From assembly GCF_001439685.1 (NCBI RefSeq), contig NZ_JYLH01000006.1, positions 248,001-312,000 on the forward strand: a DNA stretch of 64,000 nucleotides, written 5' to 3'. The stretch is from Pseudomonas libanensis. GTDB taxonomy: Bacteria; Pseudomonadota; Gammaproteobacteria; Pseudomonadales; Pseudomonadaceae. Position numbers and translations under genes: made by a program. Below the pieces are notes generated by a model. That model worked only from the letters and a program-made list of their open reading frames with translations, was not told the DNA's origin and made no database searches. Of the stretch, positions 36,963 through 45,381 are shown piece after piece (position 1 is the first letter of the stretch; every line of letters begins with the position of its first letter).

Positions 36963-38557
36963 GAGGCCAATACCTGTTCGGCCAGGGCCTTGCGGTTGAC
37001 CTTGCCCAGGCGCGTCAGCGGAAACTCGCGCAGCACCTGCAAGCGGTCCGGCAACTTGTAGGCGGCCAGCCCACGCTCGCGCAGCCAGGCGTTGATCGAG
37101 GCCAGGTCCAAGGGTTCACCGTGGGCCAGTACGCAGGCGCAGCTGCGCTCGCCCAGTAACTCGTCGGCCAGGGCCACCAGCGCCACATCGCGGATCAGCG
37201 GATGGCCGAGCAGCAGGTTCTCGATCTCTTCCACCGGGATCTTCTCGCCGCCGCGGTTGATCACATCCTTGCTGCGCCCCTCGACAATCAAATGCCCCTC
37301 GGGCAGGCGCCGGACCAGGTCGCCGCTGCGATAAAACCCGTCGGCGGTAAACGCCCGCTGGTTGTGCTCGGCGGCGTTGTAATAGCCACGGATGGTGTAG
37401 GGCCCGCGCACCAGCAATTCCCCCACGGCACCGGGCGCCACCTGTACATCGTCGGCATCGACGATACGGATCTCATCTGCCGTCGTAAGGGGAAGGCCCT
37501 GGGTGTCGAAGACCCGTTCCTCGGGATCGTCCAGCGGCGTAAAACACAGCAAGCCTTCGGCCATGCCGTACACCTGCTGCAGGCCACAGCCCAGGCCCGG
37601 GCGGATACGGGCGGCGATCTCGGCCTTGAGCCGCGCGCCACCGACTTGCAGCCACTGCAAGCTGCTGAGGTCGTGGTCGGACCATTGCGCGACTTCCAGC
37701 CACAGCAACACCAGCGGCGGGATCAAGGCGGTGTGGGTGATGCGTTCGCGTTCGATGAGTTCGAAGGCGGTGTCGGGGCTGGGCTCCGGCGCCAGTATCA
37801 GGGTGGCGCCGACACTGAACACCCCGAGCGCGCCAGGCGAGGCCAGCGGGAAGTTGTGCGCCACCGGCAGCGCTGCCAGGTAACGGGTGTGGGCGTCGAA
37901 GCCGCAGGCGCGGGCTGCCAGCCGCGCATTGCACGCGTAGTCGTCATGGGTGCGCGGGATCAGCTTGGGCAGGCCGGTGGTGCCGCCGGACAACAGCAGC
38001 ACCGCGACGTCCCGGGCATCCGGCGCGGGGAATTCGCGGGGCACGGCGACGCAATCGGCCAGGGCCACGAACTCCTCGGGCGCGCCCACCACCCACACCT
38101 GTTGCAGGCTCGGCACCTGCTCACGCAGGGTGCGCGCCAGCGGGCGGTAATCGAAGCCCAGGTGCTGATCGACAATCACATAGGCCACCGCCTGGCTCAG
38201 GTGGGCCAGGTGCGCCAGTTCATGTTCGCGATGGGCCGGCAACGCAAACACCGGGATCACCCCCAGGCGCAGCAGGGCGAAGGTCAGGCTGAAAAACTCG
38301 GCGATATTCGGCAGTTGCACCAGCACCCGCTGGCCGGCGACCAGCCCGCGTTCGGCGAGGCCGGCGGCCAGTCGGTCGGCCTGTTGGTCCAGTTCGGCGT
38401 AGCTCCAGCGCCGATTGCCATCCACCAGGGCTTCCTGCTGCGGCGTGCGTCGGGCTTGTTCGCGCAGCAGTTGGCCCAGGGGTACGCCTTGCCAATAGCC
38501 TTGCTCGCGGTAGCGGCGGATAAAGTCTTCGGGCCAGTCAGTGCAACCATCAAGCAT
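36959..38557 (-). CDS. pchD: Salicyl-AMP ligase
   Basis: A 532-residue stand-alone adenylating enzyme of the DhbE/YbtE/PchD type that activates salicylate and loads it on the aryl carrier protein of the large NRPS. Signature segments are LLLSGGTTGLPKLIPRTHDDY, QVYGMAEGLLCFT, YRSGDLVRRLPEGHLIVEGR (in parts) and RGGEKIPVEEIE. Salicylate rather than dihydroxybenzoate is inferred from pchAB next door; there is no entA-like gene. It overlaps the VOC gene by 8 nt. Confidence 0.92.
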   Translation of the reverse strand: MLDGCTDWPEDFIRRYREQGYWQGVPLGQLLREQARRTPQQEALVDGNRRWSYAELDQQADRLAAGLAERGLVAGQRVLVQLPNIAEFFSLTFALLRLGVIPVFALPAHREHELAHLAHLSQAVAYVIVDQHLGFDYRPLARTLREQVPSLQQVWVVGAPEEFVALADCVAVPREFPAPDARDVAVLLLSGGTTGLPKLIPRTHDDYACNARLAARACGFDAHTRYLAALPVAHNFPLASPGALGVFSVGATLILAPEPSPDTAFELIERERITHTALIPPLVLLWLEVAQWSDHDLSSLQWLQVGGARLKAEIAARIRPGLGCGLQQVYGMAEGLLCFTPLDDPEERVFDTQGLPLTTADEIRIVDADDVQVAPGAVGELLVRGPYTIRGYYNAAEHNQRAFTADGFYRSGDLVRRLPEGHLIVEGRSKDVINRGGEKIPVEEIENLLLGHPLIRDVALVALADELLGERSCACVLAHGEPLDLASINAWLRERGLAAYKLPDRLQVLREFPLTRLGKVNRKALAEQVLAS

Positions 38558-39269
38558 GGGAATCTCCTTGGGCAGTCGGGCAGCCCAGCAACTGGGCGCC
38601 GTGCAGGGTCAGCGGTTGCGCCAGGCCGGCGATTTGCACCGCCTGTACGCCGGTACATTCAGCCGGATGCAGGCGCAACATCGGGTCGTCGCCCGCCAGC
38701 AGGTCGAGGGCGGTGCGGTCGGCAGGGCTGACCCCCAGGTGAATCGCCGTCAGCCCGGTGGCGCCGTTGGGGTGGATCAACCGCTCCGGATGTTGGGAAG
38801 GCGTGTAGGGCGTGACCAGGAACGGCAGGCGCGCATGGCGCGGGTAGACGAAACGAAAGCGCGTCTGGCTGCCGTTGGCACAGGTGCGCTGCCACTTCAC
38901 CACCCGGCCCATGGCTACGCCGCAGGCGGCGAGATCCTTGAGGCGCGGTGCCAGGCGCGGCTCATCGCAAAGCAAGGCCAGGTCGCAGAAGCCTTCGCCG
39001 TGGGCGGCCCAGCGCAACATGCGCTGCCCGGCACCTCGGCCGGCCAGGCAGTCGATGGGCCACTTGAACAGCCAGGCGTGGCGGGGTGTGGTGAGCAGCT
39101 CGATGATCGGCCCGTGGCTGAACCAGATATGCGCGTGTTGGGCGCGAGCCTCGGCGGTGGCGTAAGTGACCTCGAAGCCGGCAGCACGAAAGTTCGCCAC
39201 GGCCTGGTGCAGGTCGCGCACCCACAGCAGCACATGGCTGCAGGACGAGGGGGATTGGGCAGTGTTCAC
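38550..39269 (-). CDS. VOC/glyoxalase-like protein in the metallophore operon
   Basis: A 239-residue protein of the vicinal-oxygen-chelate fold, similar to glyoxalase-like domain proteins: HVLLWVRDLHQAVANFRAAGF at the N-terminus, HIWFSHGPIIELL as a metal-site strand, and a second half with TGLTAIHLGVSPADR. VOC proteins can be metal-dependent enzymes or antibiotic-binding resistance proteins. Standard pyochelin clusters lack one. It could tailor, bind or protect against the product. Overlaps of 4 and 8 nt tie it to the operon. Confidence 0.75.
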   Translation of the reverse strand: MNTAQSPSSCSHVLLWVRDLHQAVANFRAAGFEVTYATAEARAQHAHIWFSHGPIIELLTTPRHAWLFKWPIDCLAGRGAGQRMLRWAAHGEGFCDLALLCDEPRLAPRLKDLAACGVAMGRVVKWQRTCANGSQTRFRFVYPRHARLPFLVTPYTPSQHPERLIHPNGATGLTAIHLGVSPADRTALDLLAGDDPMLRLHPAECTGVQAVQIAGLAQPLTLHGAQLLGCPTAQGDSHA

Positions 39270-40405
39270 AAGGGCAGGGCTCCCAACAGTTGTGCGCCGG
39301 GGTCAGCGCAGGGCGGTTGCACCGCGTCGGCGCGGCGATGCAGTTCGGCCAGCGGCAACGCCCGGGGCACCGGCGGTTCAATCAAGGCGGGCATACCGAT
39401 CAGGCTGTTCATCTCGCGCCAGGCCATCGACACCTCGGTGGCCCACAGGCCGCTGCGCAGGCGCCGCGCCGGCTCATCGATGTCGTCGCACAGCGCGTCG
39501 AGGGCGAGGCTGACTGCGTCCGGCCAGAGCTCGCTGAATACCTGGTGATAGCTGGCGGGTATCTGCAGGTCGAGCACCACCATGCTCGGCCCGGCCAGCC
39601 GCTCGCTGCCTTCGCCTGCCATGATCAGGCGGTCGGTGGCGTCCCGTGGCGCATGCAGGCGCGGGTTCCACAGCACCGGACCGTGGGTGTCGCACAGGCT
39701 CAGCACGCCGCCTTCACAGCCGACTTCAAGGCGATGCAGCAGGAACGAGTGGTTGTCCGGGTCCTGGGGATGCACCTGGTTTTGCACGCGCAGGCTGATC
39801 GGCACGCCATTGAAGCTGGCGTTCAATCGTGTGAAGGGCTGCGCGCCGACGCTGGCGGCCGGTGCCGCAAATGCCCAGGGCCGCAAACCACCGGCCAGGC
39901 GCCCGAGAATATCCAGCAAGGGGTAGGCCACCTGGCTGTTACAGGCCGCGTCGATATAGGCCAGCCCTTGTTGCTCACGCAGGTACGCGGCCACCGCCAG
40001 AAAGCGGCGGATCGCAAGGATATTCGGGTACAGCGTATTCACCGCGTAGGCCGCCCGGCCCTGGCGCGCCGCCTGCATGCACGCGGCAATTTCGCGATGG
40101 TGCACCGGGTGTTCCTGCAACACGTGGATGCCACGGCGCAACAACTGCTGGGCCAGTTCGCTGCCGGCGCCTCCGGTGGCGCCGGAACGCACCACCACGC
40201 AGGCGATATCCACCGTATTGGGCACCTGCTCGACCGCTTCGAACAGCGGTACGCCATAGTGCCTGGCGCAGGCTTGGGAATAGGCATTGCCCCGCGAAAG
40301 GATGCCCACCAGTTCATAGCGCTCATGGGCACGGGTCAGGGCTTGCAGGTAGATGCGGCCGAACGCGGTGCCGGCGACGATTACGCGTTTACGTGCGCCC
40401 CTCAT
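39266..40405 (-). CDS. Gfo/Idh-type thiazolinyl imide reductase (PchG/Irp3-like)
   Basis: A 379-residue NAD(P)H reductase of the thiazolinyl imide reductase family. The N-terminus RKRVIVAGTAFGRIYLQAL is the dinucleotide-binding motif; QEHPVHHREIAACMQ and NTLYPNILAIRRFL match Irp3/PchG. It would reduce one NRPS-bound thiazoline to a thiazolidine. The start at 40405 overlaps the P450 stop by ATGA; a longer frame to 40459 lies inside the P450 gene. Confidence 0.87.
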   Translation of the reverse strand: MRGARKRVIVAGTAFGRIYLQALTRAHERYELVGILSRGNAYSQACARHYGVPLFEAVEQVPNTVDIACVVVRSGATGGAGSELAQQLLRRGIHVLQEHPVHHREIAACMQAARQGRAAYAVNTLYPNILAIRRFLAVAAYLREQQGLAYIDAACNSQVAYPLLDILGRLAGGLRPWAFAAPAASVGAQPFTRLNASFNGVPISLRVQNQVHPQDPDNHSFLLHRLEVGCEGGVLSLCDTHGPVLWNPRLHAPRDATDRLIMAGEGSERLAGPSMVVLDLQIPASYHQVFSELWPDAVSLALDALCDDIDEPARRLRSGLWATEVSMAWREMNSLIGMPALIEPPVPRALPLAELHRRADAVQPPCADPGAQLLGALPL

Positions 40406-41580
40406 GACCAGGTCACCGGCAGGCAGTGGGCGCCGCGAAAGAACGTCGCGGTTTTCCACTGCACCTCACCGCAGCGTTGCAGGTTGGGCAGGCGTTCCAC
40501 CAGCGCTTGCAAGGCCTCCTGCAATTCCACCCGCGCCAGGGCCGAGCCGATACAGTGATGCAGGCCATGGCCGAAGCCGACATGGCCGCTGGCATCGCGT
40601 TGCAGGTCGAGGGTCTGCGGCTCTGCAAAGCGCGCCGGGTCATGGTTGGCTGCACCAATTGAGGCGAATACTGCCTCGCCCTGGCGCACCAGGGTTGCAC
40701 CGACCTGGATATCCTCCAGGGCGTAATGCACAAACATCGCCGCCGAGGCCAATGGGATATAGCGCAGCAGCTCTTCCACCGCCTGGGGGATCTGTTCGGG
40801 ATGATCCTTCAACTGCTGCCACTGCGCAGGATTGTCCAGCAGCACCTGGATGAAATTGGGGATCTGCGACGCGCTGCCTTCGTAGCCAGCGACGAGGATG
40901 GCGATGCACAACAGCAGCAGTTGGTCTTCGCTCAGGCGCTCGCCGTGTTCATCGGCCTGGGCCAGGGCGGTCATGAAATCGTCCCGTGGCTGGCGGCGGC
41001 GCTCGGCGACCAGGCCCTTGATATACGCCGCGAGTTCGCCCAGGTGTTGCTGGGTCAGGGCGGCATCTTCGGGGCGGGTCGACAGCAGCGAGTCGTTCCA
41101 CAGCTTGAAGCGTTCGCGGTCTTGCAGCGGCACGCCGAGCAGCTCGCAGATCAATGCCAGGGGCAGGGGCAAGGCATAGTCGTTGACCAGGTCGGCGGGC
41201 GGGCCAGCAGCGAGCATGCGGTCGATCAATTCATGGGCGTAGGCCCGGGCATGGGGGCGCAAGGCTTCGACGCGGCGCCGGGTGAATGCCTGGGCGGCGC
41301 GGGAGCGGATACCTGTGAGTTGCGGCGGGTCCATCATCACGATGCCGCCGGCAATCCGCGGGAACGCCCGTGGAGCGTCGTCACGACGAAACGCTTCGCT
41401 GCGGCTGAAACGCCGGTCACCCAGCACCAGGCGTACATCGTCGTAACGGGTGGCGAGCCAGGCGGGCGCGCCGATGGGCATCTGGATACGCAACAGGCCC
41501 GGTGCCTGCTGGGCATGGCGGTATGGCTCAGCCAGCTCCAGGTCGGTGAAGGCGTTGAAGGGGTAGGCCAGCGGGGTCAT
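40402..41580 (-). CDS. Cytochrome P450 (CYP105-like class)
   Basis: A 392-residue soluble bacterial P450. The haem-binding Cys (about residue 342) is in FGHGLHHCIGSALAR and the ExxR pair in EELLRYIP region preceding it. The I-helix reads AGYEGSASQ, where most P450s have AGHETT, so the conserved threonine used in oxygen activation is replaced by glycine. It may hydroxylate or desaturate the product or a carrier-bound intermediate. No ferredoxin is encoded nearby. P450s are not part of pyochelin clusters but are part of coelibactin-type clusters as I recall. Confidence 0.9.
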   Translation of the reverse strand: MTPLAYPFNAFTDLELAEPYRHAQQAPGLLRIQMPIGAPAWLATRYDDVRLVLGDRRFSRSEAFRRDDAPRAFPRIAGGIVMMDPPQLTGIRSRAAQAFTRRRVEALRPHARAYAHELIDRMLAAGPPADLVNDYALPLPLALICELLGVPLQDRERFKLWNDSLLSTRPEDAALTQQHLGELAAYIKGLVAERRRQPRDDFMTALAQADEHGERLSEDQLLLLCIAILVAGYEGSASQIPNFIQVLLDNPAQWQQLKDHPEQIPQAVEELLRYIPLASAAMFVHYALEDIQVGATLVRQGEAVFASIGAANHDPARFAEPQTLDLQRDASGHVGFGHGLHHCIGSALARVELQEALQALVERLPNLQRCGEVQWKTATFFRGAHCLPVTWS

Positions 41581-43250
41581 GGCAAGTCCTTGACGTTAGG
41601 CAGGTCGGGCAAATGGTCGAGCAGTTCAAGCTGCAGGTCGGGGTGTTCCAGGTGGGCGGCCAAGGCGGCGCGGCTCAGGCGCTGGCTTGGCACCTGAGCG
41701 ACGAACACCCGATGGCCCAGGCATGCCAACGGGTGATCGGCAGCGGGCAGGCTGCGATTGCCCTGGAAGCCGGCGCGGGCCAGGGCGGTCTGCCACTGCT
41801 CGAGGTTGAGGAAGGTGCTGCGGCCCAGCGCACGCTCGTCACTGGCCTGGTTGAGCATGAACGCCTGGGACGCCATGACCCAGAATTCCTCCTGGGTCGG
41901 CTCGCTGAACACCAGCCAGCCGCCCGGCTTGAGCAAGGCCAGCAGGGTGGACAGCGAACGCTGGGTGTCGCGGGCGGCGTTGAGCACGCCACCGGCGACG
42001 ATCAGGTCCCAGCTCTGGGTTGGATACCCCTGAGACAGGACGGCGCGGTCGATATCGAACACGCCGTGGCGCACCCACGGCCAGGCGCGCAGGCGCTCGG
42101 CGGCCTGTTCACTGAAGTAGCGCGACACGTCGGTGCACAGGTAGTCCACCGTTAGATTCGCCAGGGCCGGCAACACCGCCTGGGTGGTGGCGCCGGTACC
42201 AGCCCCCACCTCCAGCACGCGCAAAGGTTCAGTTGATTGGCGTGCAGCCCAGGCCCCGATCCAGTGGGCCACGGCGCGGTGCTGGTACTGCGCCGCCAGG
42301 CTTTCGCGATACAACGCCGCCGCACGTTCGGTACGGCCTTCGGGAAACAACAGGTGCACCGCCGCACATTCACCGCGCATCAGCGCCGGCAACTGGCGAG
42401 CATTGTCCCGCGCATAATCGAGGGTGGCGCAGCCGCCGGTGTTGTGTTCCCAGTCCAGGCTCAGTTGCGCCCAGATAGCGTCCAGGCTGGCGTCGCTCCA
42501 GGCGTTGGGGTCGAGGTTGGGATGCAGGTGGTCGCCTTGGCGGCGCAGCAGTTCCTCGGCCTGCAACACGTCCAGCCAGCGTGCGATCAAGGGCCGGTGA
42601 CCAGGGGCGATGCCGGCGTTGGCGAGGCTTTGCGCCACGTCGTTAAGGGGCGAGGGCAGCAGGCCGCATTGCTCAAGGCCGTTAAGCATCGACAGCAACG
42701 CGGCGTGGCTCAAGCGTTGGTTCAACTGCACGGCGTCGTGCAGTTGCGTGGCGCTGAACTGTTGATCGACGGCGGCCCGGGTCGTGTCCAGATGATCGTC
42801 CACTGCCGCCGGTGCGCAAGGCTGGGGTACGGCGAACAGAGTCTGGCCATGCAGCGCGACCGCGCTGACCTGAGGATGCGCCAAGGCCTGCTCACACCAG
42901 CGCTGGTGCTCACGCTTGGCGCTGGTCAGCTCGCGCCCGTCAACGGTAAAGCCCTGCACGCGGCAATCGAGTTGCGCCGCGGCGCGTTCTGCCAGTTGCC
43001 AGTCGCCTGGGCGCGGGCTGACGAATAGCACCTGTTCCAGATAGCTCAGGTCACTCAAGGCCAGGGCAGGAAAGTCCAGCAGGCGCTGCAGTTGCTCGGC
43101 ACCCATCACCACCACCGCCGGGCGCTGGCGTTCGAGTACTGCCAGCACCCGGGCCGGAGCCTGTTGATGCACGCCCAGGTCGGTAAAGGCCGGTAGATGC
43201 CAAGGAAAGGCGGCGGCGGGTAAGTCGATCAGCAACGCGTCGACATTCAT
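41577..43250 (-). CDS. Free-standing NRPS-type methyltransferase 1 with adenylation-domain remnant
   Basis: A 557-residue protein. Residues ~160-557 match the SAM methyltransferase normally inserted in A domains of PchF/Irp2-like NRPSs (HAALLSMLNGLEQCGLL, SAM motif VLEVGAGTGATTQAVLP at about 343, LLALLKPGGWLVFSEPTQEEF in parts). Residues ~100-150 (GFTVDGREL, AHPQVSAVALHGQTLFAV) look like the end of an A-domain subdomain, suggesting it was cut out of an NRPS module. It could C-, N- or O-methylate carrier-bound rings in trans. The start at 43250 overlaps the upstream stop by ATGA. Confidence 0.82.
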   Translation of the reverse strand: MNVDALLIDLPAAAFPWHLPAFTDLGVHQQAPARVLAVLERQRPAVVVMGAEQLQRLLDFPALALSDLSYLEQVLFVSPRPGDWQLAERAAAQLDCRVQGFTVDGRELTSAKREHQRWCEQALAHPQVSAVALHGQTLFAVPQPCAPAAVDDHLDTTRAAVDQQFSATQLHDAVQLNQRLSHAALLSMLNGLEQCGLLPSPLNDVAQSLANAGIAPGHRPLIARWLDVLQAEELLRRQGDHLHPNLDPNAWSDASLDAIWAQLSLDWEHNTGGCATLDYARDNARQLPALMRGECAAVHLLFPEGRTERAAALYRESLAAQYQHRAVAHWIGAWAARQSTEPLRVLEVGAGTGATTQAVLPALANLTVDYLCTDVSRYFSEQAAERLRAWPWVRHGVFDIDRAVLSQGYPTQSWDLIVAGGVLNAARDTQRSLSTLLALLKPGGWLVFSEPTQEEFWVMASQAFMLNQASDERALGRSTFLNLEQWQTALARAGFQGNRSLPAADHPLACLGHRVFVAQVPSQRLSRAALAAHLEHPDLQLELLDHLPDLPNVKDLP

Positions 43251-44281
43251 GTTGAAACTCCTCTGGCATGGAACAAGCGTTGCCCCGCAGCGGCGAGCGG
43301 TTCCGACGCGGCGGGCCATACCTCGAGCAACTCAAAGCCGGCCGCCTGCAAGGCCAGGCGCCACGCGTCGGGCGTCATGAAGGCTTCATCGCTGGCGCGC
43401 AACGGCGCATCGGCGGGGGGCGACAACAACAGGTGCATGAAGGTCAGCATCGCGGGGTTGTCGGCGATGGACTCGCTGAACAGCAAGGTGCCGCTGTCGC
43501 TCAGGCTGGTGCGGATCTGCCCCAGGCAATCGGGCAGGTCCCGGGCGTTGTGCAGCACATTGCCGGCGATCACCAGGTCCTGGCTGTGGGGCGCAATACC
43601 CTGGTCGCTGAAGCTGCGATCGAGGTCGAGCAGAGCGAATTGCATCCCCGGTTCGAGGCGAAACTGCCGCTGCGCCGCGCCGGTAAACAGCGAGCTGATG
43701 TCGGTGAAGCGATAGTGCTTTTCACGCGCTTGCAGCGCCGCCAGCACCGCGTCGGTGGTGCAGCCGGCGCCGCCGCCCAGTTCCAGCACCCGCAACGTTC
43801 CACCCGCGGCGCTGACTTGCCGCGCCCGTTCGGCCAGGGCTTGATTGATCGCCGCTGTGAAAGGGTTGTGCTGGTAAGCGCCCAGCACTTTGACCGGGTC
43901 CCCGCCGCGCATCAGCAAGTGGGTGAGGGTCAATTGATCGCGCAGCAGCTCGGGCAGGCACTCGATGACTTGGGTGTGCAAACGCGCCATATAGGCCGGG
44001 AAGCCCAACTCGGCATACAGGCGCGGCAGTTCACCGACCTGCGGATCGAGGGGTGTTGCTTGCCAACCCAGCTGTCCACCGTCTTCGCGCAGCATGCCCG
44101 CACGGGTCAACGCCGCCAGCCAACGCCGCACCACCCAGGCATGCCGTGCAGCCGTGCCCAGCGCTGCGTTGATCTGTTCGGCGTTGCGCCAGGCGTGCAA
44201 CGGCAACGCCTGGGTGTGCAGCAGCACCTGGGCCATCACGCCCAGGCTCAAGTGCTCCAACTCGTTCAGGGCGGTGTTCAT
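43247..44281 (-). CDS. Free-standing NRPS-type methyltransferase 2
   Basis: A 344-residue protein with an N-terminal winged-helix-like region (HAWVVRRWLAALTRAGMLRED) and a class I SAM fold: VLELGGGAGCTTDAVLAAL at about 165, then DLVIAGNVLHNARDLPDCL. It is homologous to, but shorter than, the methyltransferase encoded next to it and to the domain inside the downstream NRPS. Three methyltransferase activities in one pathway imply a heavily methylated product or specialised sites. Overlaps with both neighbours are ATGA. Confidence 0.83.
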   Translation of the reverse strand: MNTALNELEHLSLGVMAQVLLHTQALPLHAWRNAEQINAALGTAARHAWVVRRWLAALTRAGMLREDGGQLGWQATPLDPQVGELPRLYAELGFPAYMARLHTQVIECLPELLRDQLTLTHLLMRGGDPVKVLGAYQHNPFTAAINQALAERARQVSAAGGTLRVLELGGGAGCTTDAVLAALQAREKHYRFTDISSLFTGAAQRQFRLEPGMQFALLDLDRSFSDQGIAPHSQDLVIAGNVLHNARDLPDCLGQIRTSLSDSGTLLFSESIADNPAMLTFMHLLLSPPADAPLRASDEAFMTPDAWRLALQAAGFELLEVWPAASEPLAAAGQRLFHARGVST

Positions 44282-45381
44282 AGGCAACCTTCTTCGGCGG
44301 CATGCAGTTGATCGAGCGGGCTGTGCAGCAGGTTCAAGGCGCGGATCGCCGAGGTGCGCAGCAGGCGTTCAAGGCTGGCGGCGGGCGGCAGGGCCTCGGC
44401 GGCCGCATGGCAGCCGGACCGGATCTCGCCCGCCACCACGCTGATCACCGTGGTGGCGGCCATGGCACCGGTCAGCGCTGCATTGCCGGCGCCGCTGAGC
44501 ACCAGGCTGCGGGTCCGGGCCTGCGCGTGGTGCAGGCCATCGAGTTGCAGCAGCAGCGTCACGAACGGCGCCTGGCCGCTGAGGTCCAGGCAGCTGGCGG
44601 CGCACAAGCGCTGCACGGCGTCGGCCCGTGGCAGGCCGTGGGCCTGGTCGAGGGCCTTGAGCACGTAGCCATCGGTGATCACGTTGAACCACTGGCCGAC
44701 CTCCAGGTTCAGGTCCATGGCCAGGCGTTCACCCTCGAGGTTCAGGTAGGGCAACAGCTGGACCTGGCCGGGGAAGCACGGCACCGACACCTGGCGCTGA
44801 CGCCGCAGTGCACGGCTGCAACGGCCGTTGCGCCAGGCCGCCAGCGGTTCGCTGCTGCCGTCCACCGCGCCTTGCAAAAAGTCGTCGGCGGCCACGGCGG
44901 TGAAGTGATCGCGCAAGCCGAAATAGCTGGTCAGGCTGCGCACCCGGGTGAATGCCTGCTCGGCCAGCCAGCGCGGCAGCAGGCCAGTGAGCCCGGGTTG
45001 CAGGCCGGCATCCAGCACCGCGCAGCGACCACGCCATTGGGCCGGGTCGAGGCGCATGTGGCCGGCGGCATCGACGTAATGGGCGTCGGCCTGCAACGCG
45101 GCGTGTGCGGCACGCGCCTCTACGCGCCAGGACGGGCCGGCGCAGTTGAGCAGCACATCGCAACCACCGGCGAACGCGGCCAAGGCCCTGGCATCGTTGA
45201 AGTCCGCCGCGGCCCATTGCAGGCGTGCCTTGGGCCATTGCTGCTGGAGCACTTGCACGCAGTGCGCACCTTTGACCGCATCGCGCCCGCCCAGGCGCAG
45301 CTCATTGACTCCCAGCGTCAACAACGCCTGGGCGCTGGCCAGCCCCACGTCGCCACTGGCGCCCAACACCCCGATCAGCAT
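44278..45381 (-). CDS. Saccharopine-dehydrogenase-like reductase
   Basis: A 367-residue oxidoreductase with an N-terminal NAD(P)-binding fold (MLIGVLGASGDVGLASAQAL) and the saccharopine dehydrogenase-type continuation (DVLLNCAGPSWRVEARAAHA, HYVDAAGH). From memory the enantio-pyochelin clusters of Pseudomonas carry an unrelated-to-PchG reductase of this kind (PchK) that reduces the thiazoline. Here both kinds occur, so two different rings may be reduced, or this enzyme may make or modify a building block. It overlaps its neighbours by 4 and 7 nt. Confidence 0.8.
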   Translation of the reverse strand: MLIGVLGASGDVGLASAQALLTLGVNELRLGGRDAVKGAHCVQVLQQQWPKARLQWAAADFNDARALAAFAGGCDVLLNCAGPSWRVEARAAHAALQADAHYVDAAGHMRLDPAQWRGRCAVLDAGLQPGLTGLLPRWLAEQAFTRVRSLTSYFGLRDHFTAVAADDFLQGAVDGSSEPLAAWRNGRCSRALRRQRQVSVPCFPGQVQLLPYLNLEGERLAMDLNLEVGQWFNVITDGYVLKALDQAHGLPRADAVQRLCAASCLDLSGQAPFVTLLLQLDGLHHAQARTRSLVLSGAGNAALTGAMAATTVISVVAGEIRSGCHAAAEALPPAASLERLLRTSAIRALNLLHSPLDQLHAAEEGCL

